Assembly (NCBI GenBank): GCA_963704595.1
Contig: OY969922.1
Span: 4,526,001 to 4,590,000, forward strand
Direction: 5' to 3'
Length of the DNA stretch: 64,000 nucleotides
Source: Acuticoccus sp963704595
GTDB taxonomy: Bacteria; Pseudomonadota; Alphaproteobacteria; Rhizobiales; Amorphaceae
The notes beneath the pieces were generated by a model. That model was not told where the DNA came from, ran no database searches, and saw only the letters and a list, made by a program, of their open reading frames with translations. Below, piece by piece: positions 1 through 9,102 of the stretch; position 1 is the first letter of the stretch; each line of letters opens with the position of its first letter. The translations under genes were made by a program, and so were the position numbers.

Positions 1-40
1 TGCTAGCTTGGTCGAAGACGCGGCGCACCGAGGAGTGGAC

Positions 41-703
41 GTGCTGGAAACCGGAACAACCGCGAAGCCGAGGAAGCCCGCGAAGCCTAAGAAGTCCGGC
101 CGGGACCTCCTGATGGCGGCCGCCCGCAAGGAATTCGCGCGGCGCGGCTTCGAGGGCGCGCGGATCGACGAGATCGCGAAGAAGGCCGGCGTCAACAAGC
201 AGCTCGTCTACCACCACTTCGGCGCCAAGGAGGACCTTTACCGGGAGGTTCTGACGGCGGTCTACGTCGACATCCGCGCCCAGGAGCGCGACCTCGACCT
301 CACCCACCACGCGCCGGACGAGGCGATGCGCAAGCTGATCGCCTTCTCGTTCGACTACCTCCACAAGAACCCCGAGTTCGTGTCGCTGCTGACCGACGAG
401 AATTTCCACGAGGGGCGCCACCTGCGCGAGGCGGACCACCTCGGGGGGCTGCATTCGGCGCTGATCGAGGGCATCGCGCACACGCTGGATGCCGGGCGCG
501 CGGCCGGCCTCTTCCGCGGCGGCATCGACCCCCGCCAGCTCTACATCTCGATCGCGGGCCTCGGCTTCTTCTACTTCAGCAACGTCCACACCCTGTCGGC
601 GATCTTCGGCGAGAAGCTCGGCAAGCCTGCCGCCGTCGCGGAGCGCCGCGCCCATGTGATCGACTTCGTGATGAATGCGCTGCGGGCAGAACCCGGCAGT
701 TGA
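41..703 (+). CDS. TetR/AcrR family transcriptional regulator
   Basis: A 220-residue one-component DNA-binding repressor of the TetR family. After a basic, Lys/Pro-rich N-terminal tail comes a typical TetR helix-turn-helix (about residues 20-66; core 'IDEIAKKAGVNKQLVYHHF'), followed by an all-helical ligand/dimerisation domain resembling the RutR-like C-terminal type. I chose the GTG at 41 because AGGAG lies five bases upstream; an in-frame TTG at 8 would add 11 residues without a visible ribosome site. The gene precedes a six-gene ABC-transporter/amidase operon, and an 18-bp palindrome lies between them (727-744), so it probably controls that operon. The ligand is unknown; by context it may be a nitrogenous compound. 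Confidence 0.9.
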   Translation: MLETGTTAKPRKPAKPKKSGRDLLMAAARKEFARRGFEGARIDEIAKKAGVNKQLVYHHFGAKEDLYREVLTAVYVDIRAQERDLDLTHHAPDEAMRKLIAFSFDYLHKNPEFVSLLTDENFHEGRHLREADHLGGLHSALIEGIAHTLDAGRAAGLFRGGIDPRQLYISIAGLGFFYFSNVHTLSAIFGEKLGKPAAVAERRAHVIDFVMNALRAEPGS

Positions 704-726
704 CAGGGGGCGGCACTCGCCGCAAC

Positions 727-744
727 ATCAACCAAACGGTTGAT
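727..744. promoter_or_regulatory. Palindromic operator candidate (TetR site)
   Basis: ATCAACC-AAAC-GGTTGAT is a perfect 7-bp inverted repeat with a 4-bp spacer. It lies in the 73-bp gap between the TetR gene and the ABC permease, 32 bp before the permease ATG. Size and spacing fit a TetR-family operator. That the adjacent regulator binds it is inferred from position. Confidence 0.6.
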
Positions 745-776
745 TGATTGCGGACCGTTTTTCCGGAGGAATGAGG

Positions 777-1628
777 ATGGCTGCAACCGGTCCGACAAGC
801 CCTGCCGAAGCGGCGCTCGCCGCCGCCACCGAGGCGCGCAACCGCCGCCAGCCGCTCCTGCCCGAAGGCACCACCACCACAGTCCTCGCGATCGCCTCGC
901 ATCTTGCGGTGCTGGCCGCATGGTGGATCGCCAGCACGTATGGCGGAGTGGCGTCCTTCATCCTGCCCTCGCCGGGCGACACCCTCGCGACACTCGCCTC
1001 CCCGACCTACCAGTGGGGCAGCAACATCGCGGTGACCGCGTTCGAGATTTTTGCCGGCTACGTCATCGCCGTCGCGGTCGGCGTGGTCCTCGCGATGCTG
1101 TTCTCGTGGTTCGGCCTCCTGCGGGCGACGCTGTTTCCGCTCTTCATCACCATCTCGATGGTGCCCAAGGTGGCGCTCGGCCCGCTGCTGGTGGTGTGGT
1201 TCGGCTACGGGATCTGGACCAACACCTTCTTCGCCTTCATCATCTCGTTCTTCCCGATCCTCATCACCACCGCCCGGGGCCTCCGCGAAGTCGAGCCCGA
1301 CCTCCTCGACCTCGTGCGCGCCCTCAAGGGCAGCCGCTGGCAGGTCTTCCGCAAGATCCAGCTTCCCGGCGCCCTCCCCTACATCTTCTCGGCGATGAAG
1401 GTGGGGGCGATCCTCGCGGTGGCAGGCGCGATCGTGGGCGAGTTCGTCGCCTCGAGCCAGGGGCTCGGCTACCTGATGATCCAGGTCCAGTCGACGCTCG
1501 ACACCGCCGCGATGTTCATGGCGGTCATCCTCCTCAGCCTCCTCGGCATCCTCCTCTACGGCCTCGTCGTTGTGCTGGAGAAGGTGCTGGTGGTGAAGGA
1601 CGCGCGGCTCGACGGAGCCCCCTCGTGA
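777..1628 (+). CDS. ABC transporter permease, NitT/TauT (SsuC/TauC) type
   Basis: A 283-residue inner-membrane permease of the BinPDT_1 family, subtype nitrate/taurine/sulfonate or pyrimidine-precursor importers. It has about six hydrophobic segments and the EAA-like cytoplasmic loop ('DLVRALKGSRWQVFRKIQLPGALPYI' region, residues about 180-205) that contacts the ATPase. The ATG at 777 is preferred over an upstream in-frame TTG (744) and ATG (771) because GGAGGA ends six bases before it. It overlaps the amidase start by 4 bp. Its ATPase partner is the last gene of the operon (5960). No solute-binding protein lies in the window; it may be to the left. Substrate unknown. Confidence 0.9.
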   Translation: MAATGPTSPAEAALAAATEARNRRQPLLPEGTTTTVLAIASHLAVLAAWWIASTYGGVASFILPSPGDTLATLASPTYQWGSNIAVTAFEIFAGYVIAVAVGVVLAMLFSWFGLLRATLFPLFITISMVPKVALGPLLVVWFGYGIWTNTFFAFIISFFPILITTARGLREVEPDLLDLVRALKGSRWQVFRKIQLPGALPYIFSAMKVGAILAVAGAIVGEFVASSQGLGYLMIQVQSTLDTAAMFMAVILLSLLGILLYGLVVVLEKVLVVKDARLDGAPS

Positions 1629-3035
1629 GCGATGAGGTCGCCTACCTCAGCGCGGCCGAGCTTTCCGCCGCCTACGCCGCAGGCACCCTGTCGCCGGTGG
1701 AGACGACCGAGGTGGCGCTCTCCCGGATCGAGGCGATGGACCCGGTCCTCAACGCCTTCTGCCTCGTCGACGCCGACGCGGCCCGTGCAAGCGCGAAGGA
1801 ATCCGAGGCGCGCTGGCAGGCCGGCGCCCAGCACGGCCCGCTCGACGGCGTGCCCGTCTCGATCAAGGATCTGGTCCTCACCAAAGGCTGGCCGACCCTG
1901 CGCGGCTCCCGCACCATCGACCCGGCGGGACCGTGGGACGAGGATGGCCCGCCCGTCGCACGCCTGCGCGAAGCCGGCGCGGTGCTTCTGGGCAAGACGA
2001 CCACCCCCGAATTCGCCTTCAAGCCGATCACCAACAGTCCGCTCACCGGCATCACCCGCAACCCGTGGGATTCTTCGCGCACGCCGGGTGGCTCGTCGGG
2101 CGGGGCTGCGGCGGCGGTCGCGGCCGGGATGGGCCCGCTTGCGCTGGGCACCGACGCCGGCGGCTCGATCCGCATTCCGGCGAGCTTTTCCGGCGTCTTC
2201 GGCATAAAACCGTCGGGTGGGCGGGTGCCGACCTATCCGCCGACGCCGCTCGCCTCGCTGGTCGGCTTCGGCCCGATCACCCGCACCGTCACCGACGCCG
2301 CGCTGATGCTGGAGACCATCGCCCGCCCCGATGCACGCGACTGGACCGCAGCCCGCTACGACGCCACCCCCTACGCCAGCCGCCTCGACGCCGACCCGTC
2401 CAACTGGCGCATCGCCTTCAGCCCCACCTTCGGCTTCGCGAACGTCGATCCCGAGGTCGCCGCCCTCGCCGAAGCCGCCGCCGGCGTGTTCGCCGCCGCG
2501 GGCGCGACGGTCGACCGCGTCGAGCGGATCATGGACGACCCCGCCCCGCTGATGACGAAGCTCCGCCGCGGCTACACCGCCTTCGCCTTCCGCAATTTCG
2601 GCCCGGACAAGCTCGCCATGATGGACCCCGACGTGGTGGCCGAGATCGAGGAGAGCCGCAGCGCCGACCTGATGAGCGCACCTCGAGGCGGAGATGGCCC
2701 GCGCCGAACTCGGCCGCGCGATGATCGCACTCCACCAGACCTACGACTTCATCCTGTCGCCGACGCTCGCCGTACCCGCCCTTCTCGGCGGAGATCGAGC
2801 GGCCCGGAGGGGCACGACCGCTACAGCTGGACCGCGTTCTGCGTGCCCTTCAACCTCACCCGCCAGCCGGCCGCGTCGGTGCCCTGCGGCTTCACCGCCA
2901 CGGGCCTCCCCGTCGGCCTCCAGATCGTCGGCCCGCCACACGCGGACCTTGCCGTCCTCCAGGCCGCGCGCGCCTTCGAGATCGCGAGCCCCCTGGCGCC
3001 AGCACCGCCCCAGCCTTTCGGAGAACCCGCAATGA
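1625..3035 (+). CDS. Amidase (amidase-signature family), frame-broken
   Basis: Amidase-signature hydrolase, about 468 residues if repaired. It shows the Ser-cisSer-Lys set: Lys in 'VSIKDLV', the glycine-serine loop 'GGSSGG', and the nucleophile Ser in 'GTDAGGSIRIPASF'. The start is a GTG at 1625 overlapping the permease stop. As given, the frame breaks near 2680, 2781 and 2805, each consistent with one extra base (CCC for CC in the last two), passing through all three frames before 'RYSWTAFCVPFNL' resumes. A fourth extra C near 3027 would restore a stop at 3033-3035, giving an ATGA overlap with the next gene; literally, the last frame runs on to 3106. It probably hydrolyses an amide taken up by the co-encoded transporter. 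Either sequencing error or a pseudogene; I favour the former. Confidence 0.8.
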
Positions 3036-4088
3036 CCGCCACAGAGACGCCGGACAAACGGCGCGTCCGCCCTGCCGGAGACGGTCGCCGACATCGAGCC
3101 ACTTGAGGAGCTTCTCTCCCGCCCCGACGCCGCCACCATCCGCGACCTCGAGGCGCTCGACGGCGACATCATGGTGCTCGGCGTCGCCGGCAAGGTCGGC
3201 CCCAGCCTCGCGCGGATGGCCCGCCGCGCGCTTCCCGATCGCCGCGTGATCGGCGTCGCGCGGTTCAGCGACCCAGCCGCCCGGACCCTCCTCGACGAAG
3301 CGGGCGTCGAGACCATCCAGGCCGACCTTCTCGACCGCGAGGCACTGGCGAAGCTGCCGCGGGCGAAGAACATCGTCTTCATGGCCGGCCACAAGTTCGG
3401 CTCGTCGGGCAATCAGGGGCTGACGTGGGCGATGAACGCCTTCCTCCCCGGCCTCGTCGCGGAAACCTTCACCGACGCGCGGATCTCGGCGTTCTCGACC
3501 GGGTGCGTCTACCCGTTCGTGCCCGTCACCAGCGGCGGGGCGACCGAGGCGATGGAGCCCGATGCGCCGGGCGAATACGCCCAGTCCTGCGTCGGGCGCG
3601 AGCGGATGTTCCAGCACTTTTCCAACGTCCACGGCACGCCGGGCCGGCTGGTGCGCCTCAACTACGCGATCGACCTTCGCTACGGCGTCTTGCACGACCT
3701 CGCGACCGCCATCGCCGCCGGCCGGTCGATCGACCTCGACACCGGCCACGTCAACGTCATCTGGCAGGGCGACGCCAACCGCTACGCGTTGCGCGCGCTT
3801 GCCCACGCCACTGCGCCAACGACGCCCCTCAACGTCAGCGGCCCGGAAACCCTCTCGGTCGCGTGGCTGGCGACCGAACTCGCCGCCCGGCTCGGCAGGG
3901 AGGTATCGTTCACCGGCACGCCGTCGCAGGATGCCTGGCTCAACAACTCCGCCCACGCCTTCGCGCTGTTCGGCTACCCGGAGGTGCCGCTCGCGCGGAT
4001 GCTCGACTGGGTTGCCGACTGGGTGGCGCGCGACATGCCGAGCCTCGACAAGCCGACCAAGTTCGAGCGGCGCGATGGCCGCTACTGA
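3032..4088 (+). CDS. NAD-dependent epimerase/dehydratase family protein
   Basis: An extended-SDR Rossmann protein, about 351 residues if read from the ATG at 3032 with one extra base removed between about 3060 and 3075; the uninterrupted frame starts only at ATG 3171 (305 residues). The upstream reading 'LSRPDAATIRDLEALDGDI' continues smoothly into the Rossmann strand and glycine motif 'VLGVAGKVGPSLA', so the short start is unlikely to be right. The classical YxxxK is not obvious: the region that should carry it reads 'EYAQSCVGRERMFQHF'. It sits mid-operon between the amidase and an acetyltransferase that overlaps its stop. Probably an NAD(P)-dependent step in the same catabolic pathway; substrate unknown. 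Confidence 0.75.
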
Positions 4089-4899
4089 CCGCCCGATCCG
4101 CCTCGGTCCCGCCGATGCCGCACGCGCCCTCGCGCTGTCGGACGAGGCCGGCTGGAACCAGACCGAGGCGGACTGGGCGATGATGCTGCGCCTCGGCGAG
4201 GGGTTCGGGCTCGAGCGGGACGGCACGCTCGCCGCCAGCGCGCTCGCCCTTCCCTATGGCGAGGCGGGCTGGATCAGCATGGTCCTCGTCACCGCCGGCG
4301 CGCGGCGGCAGGGGCTGGCGACGCGCCTTGTCGAGGTCGCGACCGCGGCGCTGGAGCGGGCCGGCGCCCGCCCGGTGCTCGACGCGACACCGGCCGGCGA
4401 AGAGGTCTACCGCGCGATGGGGTTCGCTCCGCTGCGCGCCCTCACCCGCTGGCACGGCAACGGCGGCGGCACGCCCGACGGGGGCGTCCGCCGCACGCGG
4501 CCCGACGACCTCAACTGGATCTCCGCGCTGGACCGCCGCGCTTCCGGCCTCGATCGCCGCGGCGTCCTCGCCGACCTGATGGACCGCCGCGGGCCGCACT
4601 TCGCCTCGGAGGCGCGCGACGGCTTCATCCTCGGCCGCCGCGGCCGGACCGCCACCCACCTCGGCCCGCTCACGGCCGTCAGCGCCGAAACCGCGAACGC
4701 GCTCCTCACCACCGCCCTCTCGCGCACCGAAGGCCCGGTGCTGGTCGATGCGTTCGACGACCAGCCCGCCGTCGCCGCGACCCTCGCCGCCGCGGGCTTC
4801 ACCCCGCAGCGCCCGTTCGCGCGGATGGCGCGCGGCGAAGGCCCGCTGCCCGGCGACCCGTCCCTCACCCACGCTGCCGCAGGCCCCGAACTCGGATGA
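4075..4899 (+). CDS. GNAT family N-acetyltransferase (YitH-like, two-domain)
   Basis: A 274-residue acyltransferase. The first half is a GNAT fold with the acetyl-CoA pyrophosphate loop 'RRQGLATRL' (about residues 77-85). The second half resembles the Acetyltransf_18 domain of YitH-type proteins ('THLGPLTAVSAETANALL'). The ATG at 4075 overlaps the epimerase stop by 14 bp and the stop overlaps the next ATG (ATGA), indicating translational coupling. It would acetylate a small molecule, possibly an amine produced by the amidase; this is inference from the operon only. Confidence 0.8.
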   Translation: MAATDRPIRLGPADAARALALSDEAGWNQTEADWAMMLRLGEGFGLERDGTLAASALALPYGEAGWISMVLVTAGARRQGLATRLVEVATAALERAGARPVLDATPAGEEVYRAMGFAPLRALTRWHGNGGGTPDGGVRRTRPDDLNWISALDRRASGLDRRGVLADLMDRRGPHFASEARDGFILGRRGRTATHLGPLTAVSAETANALLTTALSRTEGPVLVDAFDDQPAVAATLAAAGFTPQRPFARMARGEGPLPGDPSLTHAAAGPELG

Positions 4900-5963
4900 C
4901 ACACGCCATGCACTTCACCGACATTCCGGCGCCCGTGCTCGCCGCGCTGCGCGAGGGGACCGTGATCCCCGCCCATCCGCTGGCGCTCGACCCGGACATG
5001 CAGATCGACACGCCGCGCCAGCGCGCCCTCACCCGCTACTACATCGACGCGGGCTCCGGCGGCCTCGCAGTCGGCGTCCACACCACCCAGTTCGAGATCC
5101 GCGACCACGGCCTCTACGAGCCCGTCCTCGCCCTCGCCGCGGAGACGGCCGAGGCGTGGACCGACCGGCCGCTCGTGAAGATCGCCGGCCTCGTCGGCCG
5201 CACCGGGCAGGCGGTGCGGGAGGCGGAGATTGCCCGCGGCCTCGGCTACCACGCCGGCCTCATGAGCCTTGCGGCGTGGAAGGGCGCCAGCACCAGCGAG
5301 ATGATCGCGCACTGCGAGGCCGTCGCCCGCGAGATCCCGCTGTTCGGCTTCTACCTCCAGCCGGCGGTGGGCGGGATCAGGCTGCCGTTCGAATTCTGGC
5401 GTCGGTTTGCGGCCATCGAGAACGTCGTCGGCATCAAGATGGCGCCCTTCAACCGCTACGCCACGATGGACGTGGTGCGCGGCGTCGCAGCCGCTCGCGC
5501 CGAGGACCGCGTCACCCTCTACACCGGCAACGACGACCACATCGTCGGCGATCTCGTGACCCCCTTCCCGATCGCGCGGGACGGCGGGTTCGTCACGCTT
5601 CGGATCAGGGGCGGCCTCCTCGGCCACTGGTCGGTCTGGACGAAGGCCGCCGTCGCGCTCCACCAGCGCTGCCGCGCGGCGGCCGGGCAGGACTCCATCC
5701 CGGCCGACCTCGTCGCGCTCGACCCGCAGGTGACCGACTGCAACGCCGCCCTGTTCGACGTGGCCGGCGGCTTCAAGGGCGCCATCGCCGGCTGCCACGA
5801 GGTCCTGCGCCGCCAGGGCTTCCTCGACGCCGTCCGCTGCCTGTCGCCGGAGGAGCGGATGAGCCCCGGACAGGCCGAGGAGATCACGCGGGTCGCCGAA
5901 GCCTACCCCCACCTCACCGACGACGACTTCGTCGCCAAGAACCTCGAACGGTGGCTCGCATGA
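4896..5963 (+). CDS. Dihydrodipicolinate synthase (DHDPS/NAL) family aldolase
   Basis: A 355-residue TIM-barrel class I aldolase-family protein. The Schiff-base lysine is K181 in 'VVGIKMAPFNRY', followed by 'YTGNDDH' at the expected position for the substrate loop. It is about 50-60 residues longer than typical DapA. With its catabolic operon context this argues for a degradative or hydro-lyase member rather than lysine biosynthesis. It starts within the acetyltransferase stop (ATGA) and overlaps the ABC ATPase start by 4 bp. Confidence 0.8.
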   Translation: MTHAMHFTDIPAPVLAALREGTVIPAHPLALDPDMQIDTPRQRALTRYYIDAGSGGLAVGVHTTQFEIRDHGLYEPVLALAAETAEAWTDRPLVKIAGLVGRTGQAVREAEIARGLGYHAGLMSLAAWKGASTSEMIAHCEAVAREIPLFGFYLQPAVGGIRLPFEFWRRFAAIENVVGIKMAPFNRYATMDVVRGVAAARAEDRVTLYTGNDDHIVGDLVTPFPIARDGGFVTLRIRGGLLGHWSVWTKAAVALHQRCRAAAGQDSIPADLVALDPQVTDCNAALFDVAGGFKGAIAGCHEVLRRQGFLDAVRCLSPEERMSPGQAEEITRVAEAYPHLTDDDFVAKNLERWLA

Positions 5964-6754
5964 CCGACGCGCTCATCCATCTCGACGGCGTCCACAAGAT
6001 CTACCGCGGCCGCGACCGTGACGTTCTCGCCGTCTCCGACGTCACGATGGACGTCCGGGAAGGCGATTTCGTCTCGCTCGTCGGGCCGTCCGGCTGCGGC
6101 AAGTCGACGGTGCTGAAGATCCTCGCCGACCTCATCAAGGCCGATGGCGGCACGGTGGAGATCGGCGCGGCGGGCGCCCCGCTCGATCCCAGCCGCGACG
6201 TCGGCATGGTGTTCCAGCAGGCGCTTCTTCTGAAATGGCGCAGGATCATCGACAACGTGCTCCTGCCCGCCGAGATCATCGGCCTGCCGATGAAGGAATC
6301 GCGGGAGCGGGCGCGCGATCTCCTCTCGATGGTCGGCCTCTCCGGCTTCGAGGACAGCTACCCCTACGAGCTCTCCGGCGGAATGCAGCAGCGCGCCGCG
6401 ATCGCCCGCGCGCTGATCCACGACCCCAAGCTCCTCCTGATGGACGAGCCGTTCGGCGCGCTCGACGCCCTCACCCGCGAGAAGATGAACCTCGAGATGC
6501 TGAAGATCTGGCAGCGCTCGCAGAAGACGATCCTCTTCGTCACCCACTCGATCCAGGAGGCGGTGTTCCTCGGCTCGCGCTGCGCCGTGCTGACCGCTGG
6601 TCCGGCGCGGATGGCAGACGTGTTTCCCATCGATCTGCCGCACCCGCGCACGCTTTCGGTGAAAACAAGCGAGAAGTTCGGCGAGTACACCCGGCGGATC
6701 TACGGGCTCCTCAACCTCGAGGCCGAAAACGAAGCCGCCGGCGCGCACGACTGA
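5960..6754 (+). CDS. ABC transporter ATP-binding protein, NitT/TauT type
   Basis: A 264-residue nucleotide-binding subunit. Walker A 'GPSGCGKST' (about residues 43-51), Q-loop 'VFQQALL', signature 'LSGGMQQR', Walker B 'LLLMDEPFGALD' and the switch His in 'VTHSIQEA' are all present. It is the partner of the permease at 777 and the last gene of the operon. The substrate specificity rests with a solute-binding protein not seen here. Confidence 0.93.
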   Translation: MTDALIHLDGVHKIYRGRDRDVLAVSDVTMDVREGDFVSLVGPSGCGKSTVLKILADLIKADGGTVEIGAAGAPLDPSRDVGMVFQQALLLKWRRIIDNVLLPAEIIGLPMKESRERARDLLSMVGLSGFEDSYPYELSGGMQQRAAIARALIHDPKLLLMDEPFGALDALTREKMNLEMLKIWQRSQKTILFVTHSIQEAVFLGSRCAVLTAGPARMADVFPIDLPHPRTLSVKTSEKFGEYTRRIYGLLNLEAENEAAGAHD

Positions 6755-6761
6755 CAGGCGC

Positions 6762-6775
6762 GCCCGGAAACGGGC
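6762..6775 (+). terminator. GAAA-loop hairpin after the ABC operon
   Basis: GCCCG-GAAA-CGGGC forms a 5-bp all-GC stem with a stable GNRA tetraloop, 8 bp after the ATPase stop. No strong T run follows, so it may be a weak terminator or an RNA-stabilising 3' end. Confidence 0.4.
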
Positions 6776-6783
6776 CTCATTTC

Positions 6784-6808
6784 GGAACTGGGAAGGAATG
6801 CCTGCGTT
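6784..6808 (+). promoter_or_regulatory. EcfG (general stress sigma factor) promoter
   Basis: GGAAC (6784-6788), 16 bp, then CGTT (6805-6808) matches the alphaproteobacterial EcfG consensus GGAAC-N16/17-CGTT exactly. It ends 36 bp before the ATG of the YciF-like gene, leaving a short leader. This fits induction of that gene in the general stress response. Confidence 0.7.
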
Positions 6809-6844
6809 CGTCCAGCAGTATAGCAATCAACCGAGGGATGAACC

Positions 6845-7345
6845 ATGGCGATGAAATCGCTCCAGGACCTGTTCGTGCACTTCATGCGCGACATTCTCTA
6901 TGCCGAGAAGCAGGCCGAAAAGATGTTCGGCAAGATGCAGCGCAAAGCCGACTCCGAAGACCTGAAGGCGCTGTTCGACGCCCACGGCGAAGAGACACTC
7001 GCCCAGATCGAAACGCTGAAGAGCGCCTTCGAGGCTGTCGGCCTCGCCGCCCGCGGCGTGCGCTGCGAGGCGATGGACGGCATCATCGAGGAATCCAAGG
7101 AACTGATGGAAGAGGCCCAGGACGGCCCGACCCGCGATGCCGCGATGATCGCCGCCGCGCAGGCCATCCGCCACTACGAGATCACCCGCTACGGCACGAT
7201 CATCGCCTGGGCCAAGCAGCTCGGCCACACCGAGGTCGTCACGCTGCTCCAGTCGGTGCTCGACCAGGATACGAAGGCCGACAAGGCGCTCACCAGCCTT
7301 GCCACCAAGCACCTCAACCGCGAAGCTAAGGCTCTCGCGGCGTAA
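6845..7345 (+). CDS. YciE/YciF ferritin-like family protein (DUF892)
   Basis: A 166-residue all-helical protein of the DUF892/YciF ferritin-like fold. The N-terminal 'LQDLFVHFMRDILYAEKQ' is the family hallmark. Acidic and His residues typical of a di-metal four-helix bundle appear in 'EAMDGIIEE' and 'AIRHYEITRYG'. Family members are stress-induced and their biochemical role is poorly defined. The EcfG-type promoter just upstream fits this. Monocistronic, bounded by a strong hairpin at 7353. Confidence 0.9.
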   Translation: MAMKSLQDLFVHFMRDILYAEKQAEKMFGKMQRKADSEDLKALFDAHGEETLAQIETLKSAFEAVGLAARGVRCEAMDGIIEESKELMEEAQDGPTRDAAMIAAAQAIRHYEITRYGTIIAWAKQLGHTEVVTLLQSVLDQDTKADKALTSLATKHLNREAKALAA

Positions 7346-7352
7346 TCTTTCG

Positions 7353-7381
7353 CGCGCCGGCGGCCCCATGCCGCCGGCGCG
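7353..7381 (+). terminator. Strong GC hairpin terminator
   Basis: A perfect 12-bp inverted repeat (CGCGCCGGCGGC / GCCGCCGGCGCG) with loop CCCAT begins 8 bp after the YciF-like stop and is followed by TTGTTG. It probably separates this gene from the arginase. Confidence 0.65.
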
Positions 7382-7420
7382 TTGTTGCGCCAAGCCCGTT
7401 CAATCCTGAGGACCGTTCGT

Positions 7421-8335
7421 TTGGCCAACATCCAACTGCTCGGTGCTCCGACCCAGTCGGGCACCTACCGGCGCGGCTGCCTGATGGGCCCCGCGGCCCT
7501 TCGCACCGCCGGCCTCGTCGAGGCACTGTCCGACCTCGGCCACACCATCGCCGGCGACCGCGACCTCACCCCCGTCCCGCTCGACATCGACGACACGCCA
7601 TACCTCCCGGCCCATCACGTCGGCGAGACCGCCGGCTGGGTCCGCGCCATCCGCACCGCCGTCGCCGAAACGCTGGCGTCGGGCGCCTTCCCTCTTCTCC
7701 TCGGCGGCGACCATTCGATCGCGGCGGGATCACTCGCCGGCGTCATGGACCATGCGCCGGAGACGCACGTCGTCTGGCTGGACGCCCACCCCGACTTTCA
7801 CACCATCCGCACCACCACCAGCGGCAACCTCCACGGCATCCCGGTGGCGATCGCGGCGGGCCTCGAGGGGGCGGAGGTGATCTACGGCGCGCCGATCACG
7901 CCGCTGCCGCCCCGGCAGATCACGATGATCGGCATCCGCTCGGTGGACCCCGCCGAACGTGCGCTGCTGACCGAGCACGGGGTGACGGTGCACGACATGC
8001 GGGCGGTGGACGAATATGGCGTGGGCGTTCTGGTGCGCGAGGCGATCGCGCGGGCTGAGGCTGCCGGCGCGCCGATCCATGTCAGCCTCGATGTGGATTT
8101 TCTGGAGCCAGCCATCGCGCCGGCGGTGGGCACCACGGTGCCCGGCGGCGCGACCTTCCGCGAGGCGCATCTCGCGATGGAGCTTCTGCACGAGAGCGGG
8201 CGCGTCGGGTCGCTCGACATCGTGGAACTCAATCCGTTCCTCGACGAGCGCGGCCGCACTGCGACGCTGATGGTCGACCTGGCTGCCAGCCTGTTCGGCC
8301 GGACGATCATGGACCGTCCGACCCGCAGCTGGTAG
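7421..8335 (+). CDS. Arginase/agmatinase/formiminoglutamase family (arginase-like)
   Basis: A 304-residue binuclear-manganese ureohydrolase. Metal-ligand motifs are intact: 'GGDHS', 'DAHPDFH' and 'SLDVDFLEP'. The N-terminal 'GAPTQSGTYRRGC' and overall pattern resemble RocF-type arginases, which convert arginine to ornithine and urea. I chose the TTG at 7421 because GAGGA lies eight bases upstream; the in-frame ATG at 7383-region would place 13 unconserved residues in front and overlap the preceding hairpin. It stands alone, with no ornithine or urease genes nearby, so the exact guanidino substrate is an inference from motif similarity. Confidence 0.85.
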   Translation: MANIQLLGAPTQSGTYRRGCLMGPAALRTAGLVEALSDLGHTIAGDRDLTPVPLDIDDTPYLPAHHVGETAGWVRAIRTAVAETLASGAFPLLLGGDHSIAAGSLAGVMDHAPETHVVWLDAHPDFHTIRTTTSGNLHGIPVAIAAGLEGAEVIYGAPITPLPPRQITMIGIRSVDPAERALLTEHGVTVHDMRAVDEYGVGVLVREAIARAEAAGAPIHVSLDVDFLEPAIAPAVGTTVPGGATFREAHLAMELLHESGRVGSLDIVELNPFLDERGRTATLMVDLAASLFGRTIMDRPTRSW

Positions 8336-8422
8336 CCGGCGCCCCTTCAGCGTGCGCAGGCGACGGACGGCGCCGGGATGTCGTCACCCCGGCGCCTCGC
8401 ATTGGAATGGGGTCAGACCGAC

Positions 8423-8632
8423 TTACATCGCCTTCAGCTGTTCAGCCGATGTCCGGCCACGCTTGGGGTCCTTGAACAGCTCGAACGTGACGCGCTGCCC
8501 TTCGGTCAGAGAGCTCATGCCCGCGCGTTCGACGGCGGAGATGTGAACGAACACATCGGCACCGCCCTCGTCGGGCTGGATGAACCCGTAACCCTTGGTC
8601 CCATTGAACCACTTCACTGTACCTGTCGCCAT
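8423..8632 (-). CDS. Cold-shock domain protein, CspA family
   Basis: A 69-residue single-stranded nucleic-acid-binding OB-fold protein. RNP1 ('KGYGFIQ') and RNP2 ('VFVHISAV') are present. It would act as an RNA chaperone. A perfect AGGAGG ribosome site lies eight bases before the ATG. The gene faces away from the downstream SDR with a long 470-bp non-coding stretch between them, which leaves room for the long structured leader common in csp genes. Confidence 0.95.
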   Translation of the reverse strand: MATGTVKWFNGTKGYGFIQPDEGGADVFVHISAVERAGMSSLTEGQRVTFELFKDPKRGRTSAEQLKAM

Positions 8633-9102
8633 AGCGGCCTCCTATCTCCCGGTACCTTCGCGCCGGGCCCCTCACCCGCCGTCGAATTCTGTGTTCCGGC
8701 CTTCTCGTCAGCGTGCGCAGCAAAACGCGCGCCACCAGCCGTTCGAAGTGAACGTCCGCGTGCTGATTTGGTTTTGAGCTGGTCGGAGATTGTCATCGCA
8801 CCGCCGAGGCCTCTTTTGCGCTCGGCTCTAAATCCAGTGCCGTCCAGGCGGCTGTTAGCGTCGTCGTCGAAGGACCGCCGCAACCTGCCGCGGCCCTCTG
8901 CGCAGCTGCCGCCGCGGTCCGGCGATTACACCCGAAGGGCGGAAACCCTTCAATCGCTCAACCCTAACGAATGCACATCGCAAATCGAAATGGAAGCCGT
9001 TTTTATGGTCTCCGCGAGGTTTCGCGACGCGGTGACGCGCTGCCACCTTGCGGCGCAGCAGGTGTCCATGCGATCCGCAAGTCAGGATAAGGAGAAACTG
9101 GA
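8633..9102. other. 470-bp divergent intergenic region
   Basis: No convincing gene. The left part should hold the promoter and 5' leader of the cold-shock gene (minus strand). The right part should hold the promoter of the SDR, with AGGAG at 9091-9096. A small hairpin GAAGGG-CGGAAA-CCCTTC sits at 8934-8951. I see no clear -35/-10 pair or EcfG motif. Confidence 0.5.

Noticed and set aside
2892..4226. Long open frames antisense to the operon and to other genes throughout the window
   Set aside because: They arise from high GC codon bias on the opposite strand, have Arg/Gly/His-rich composition and match no family.
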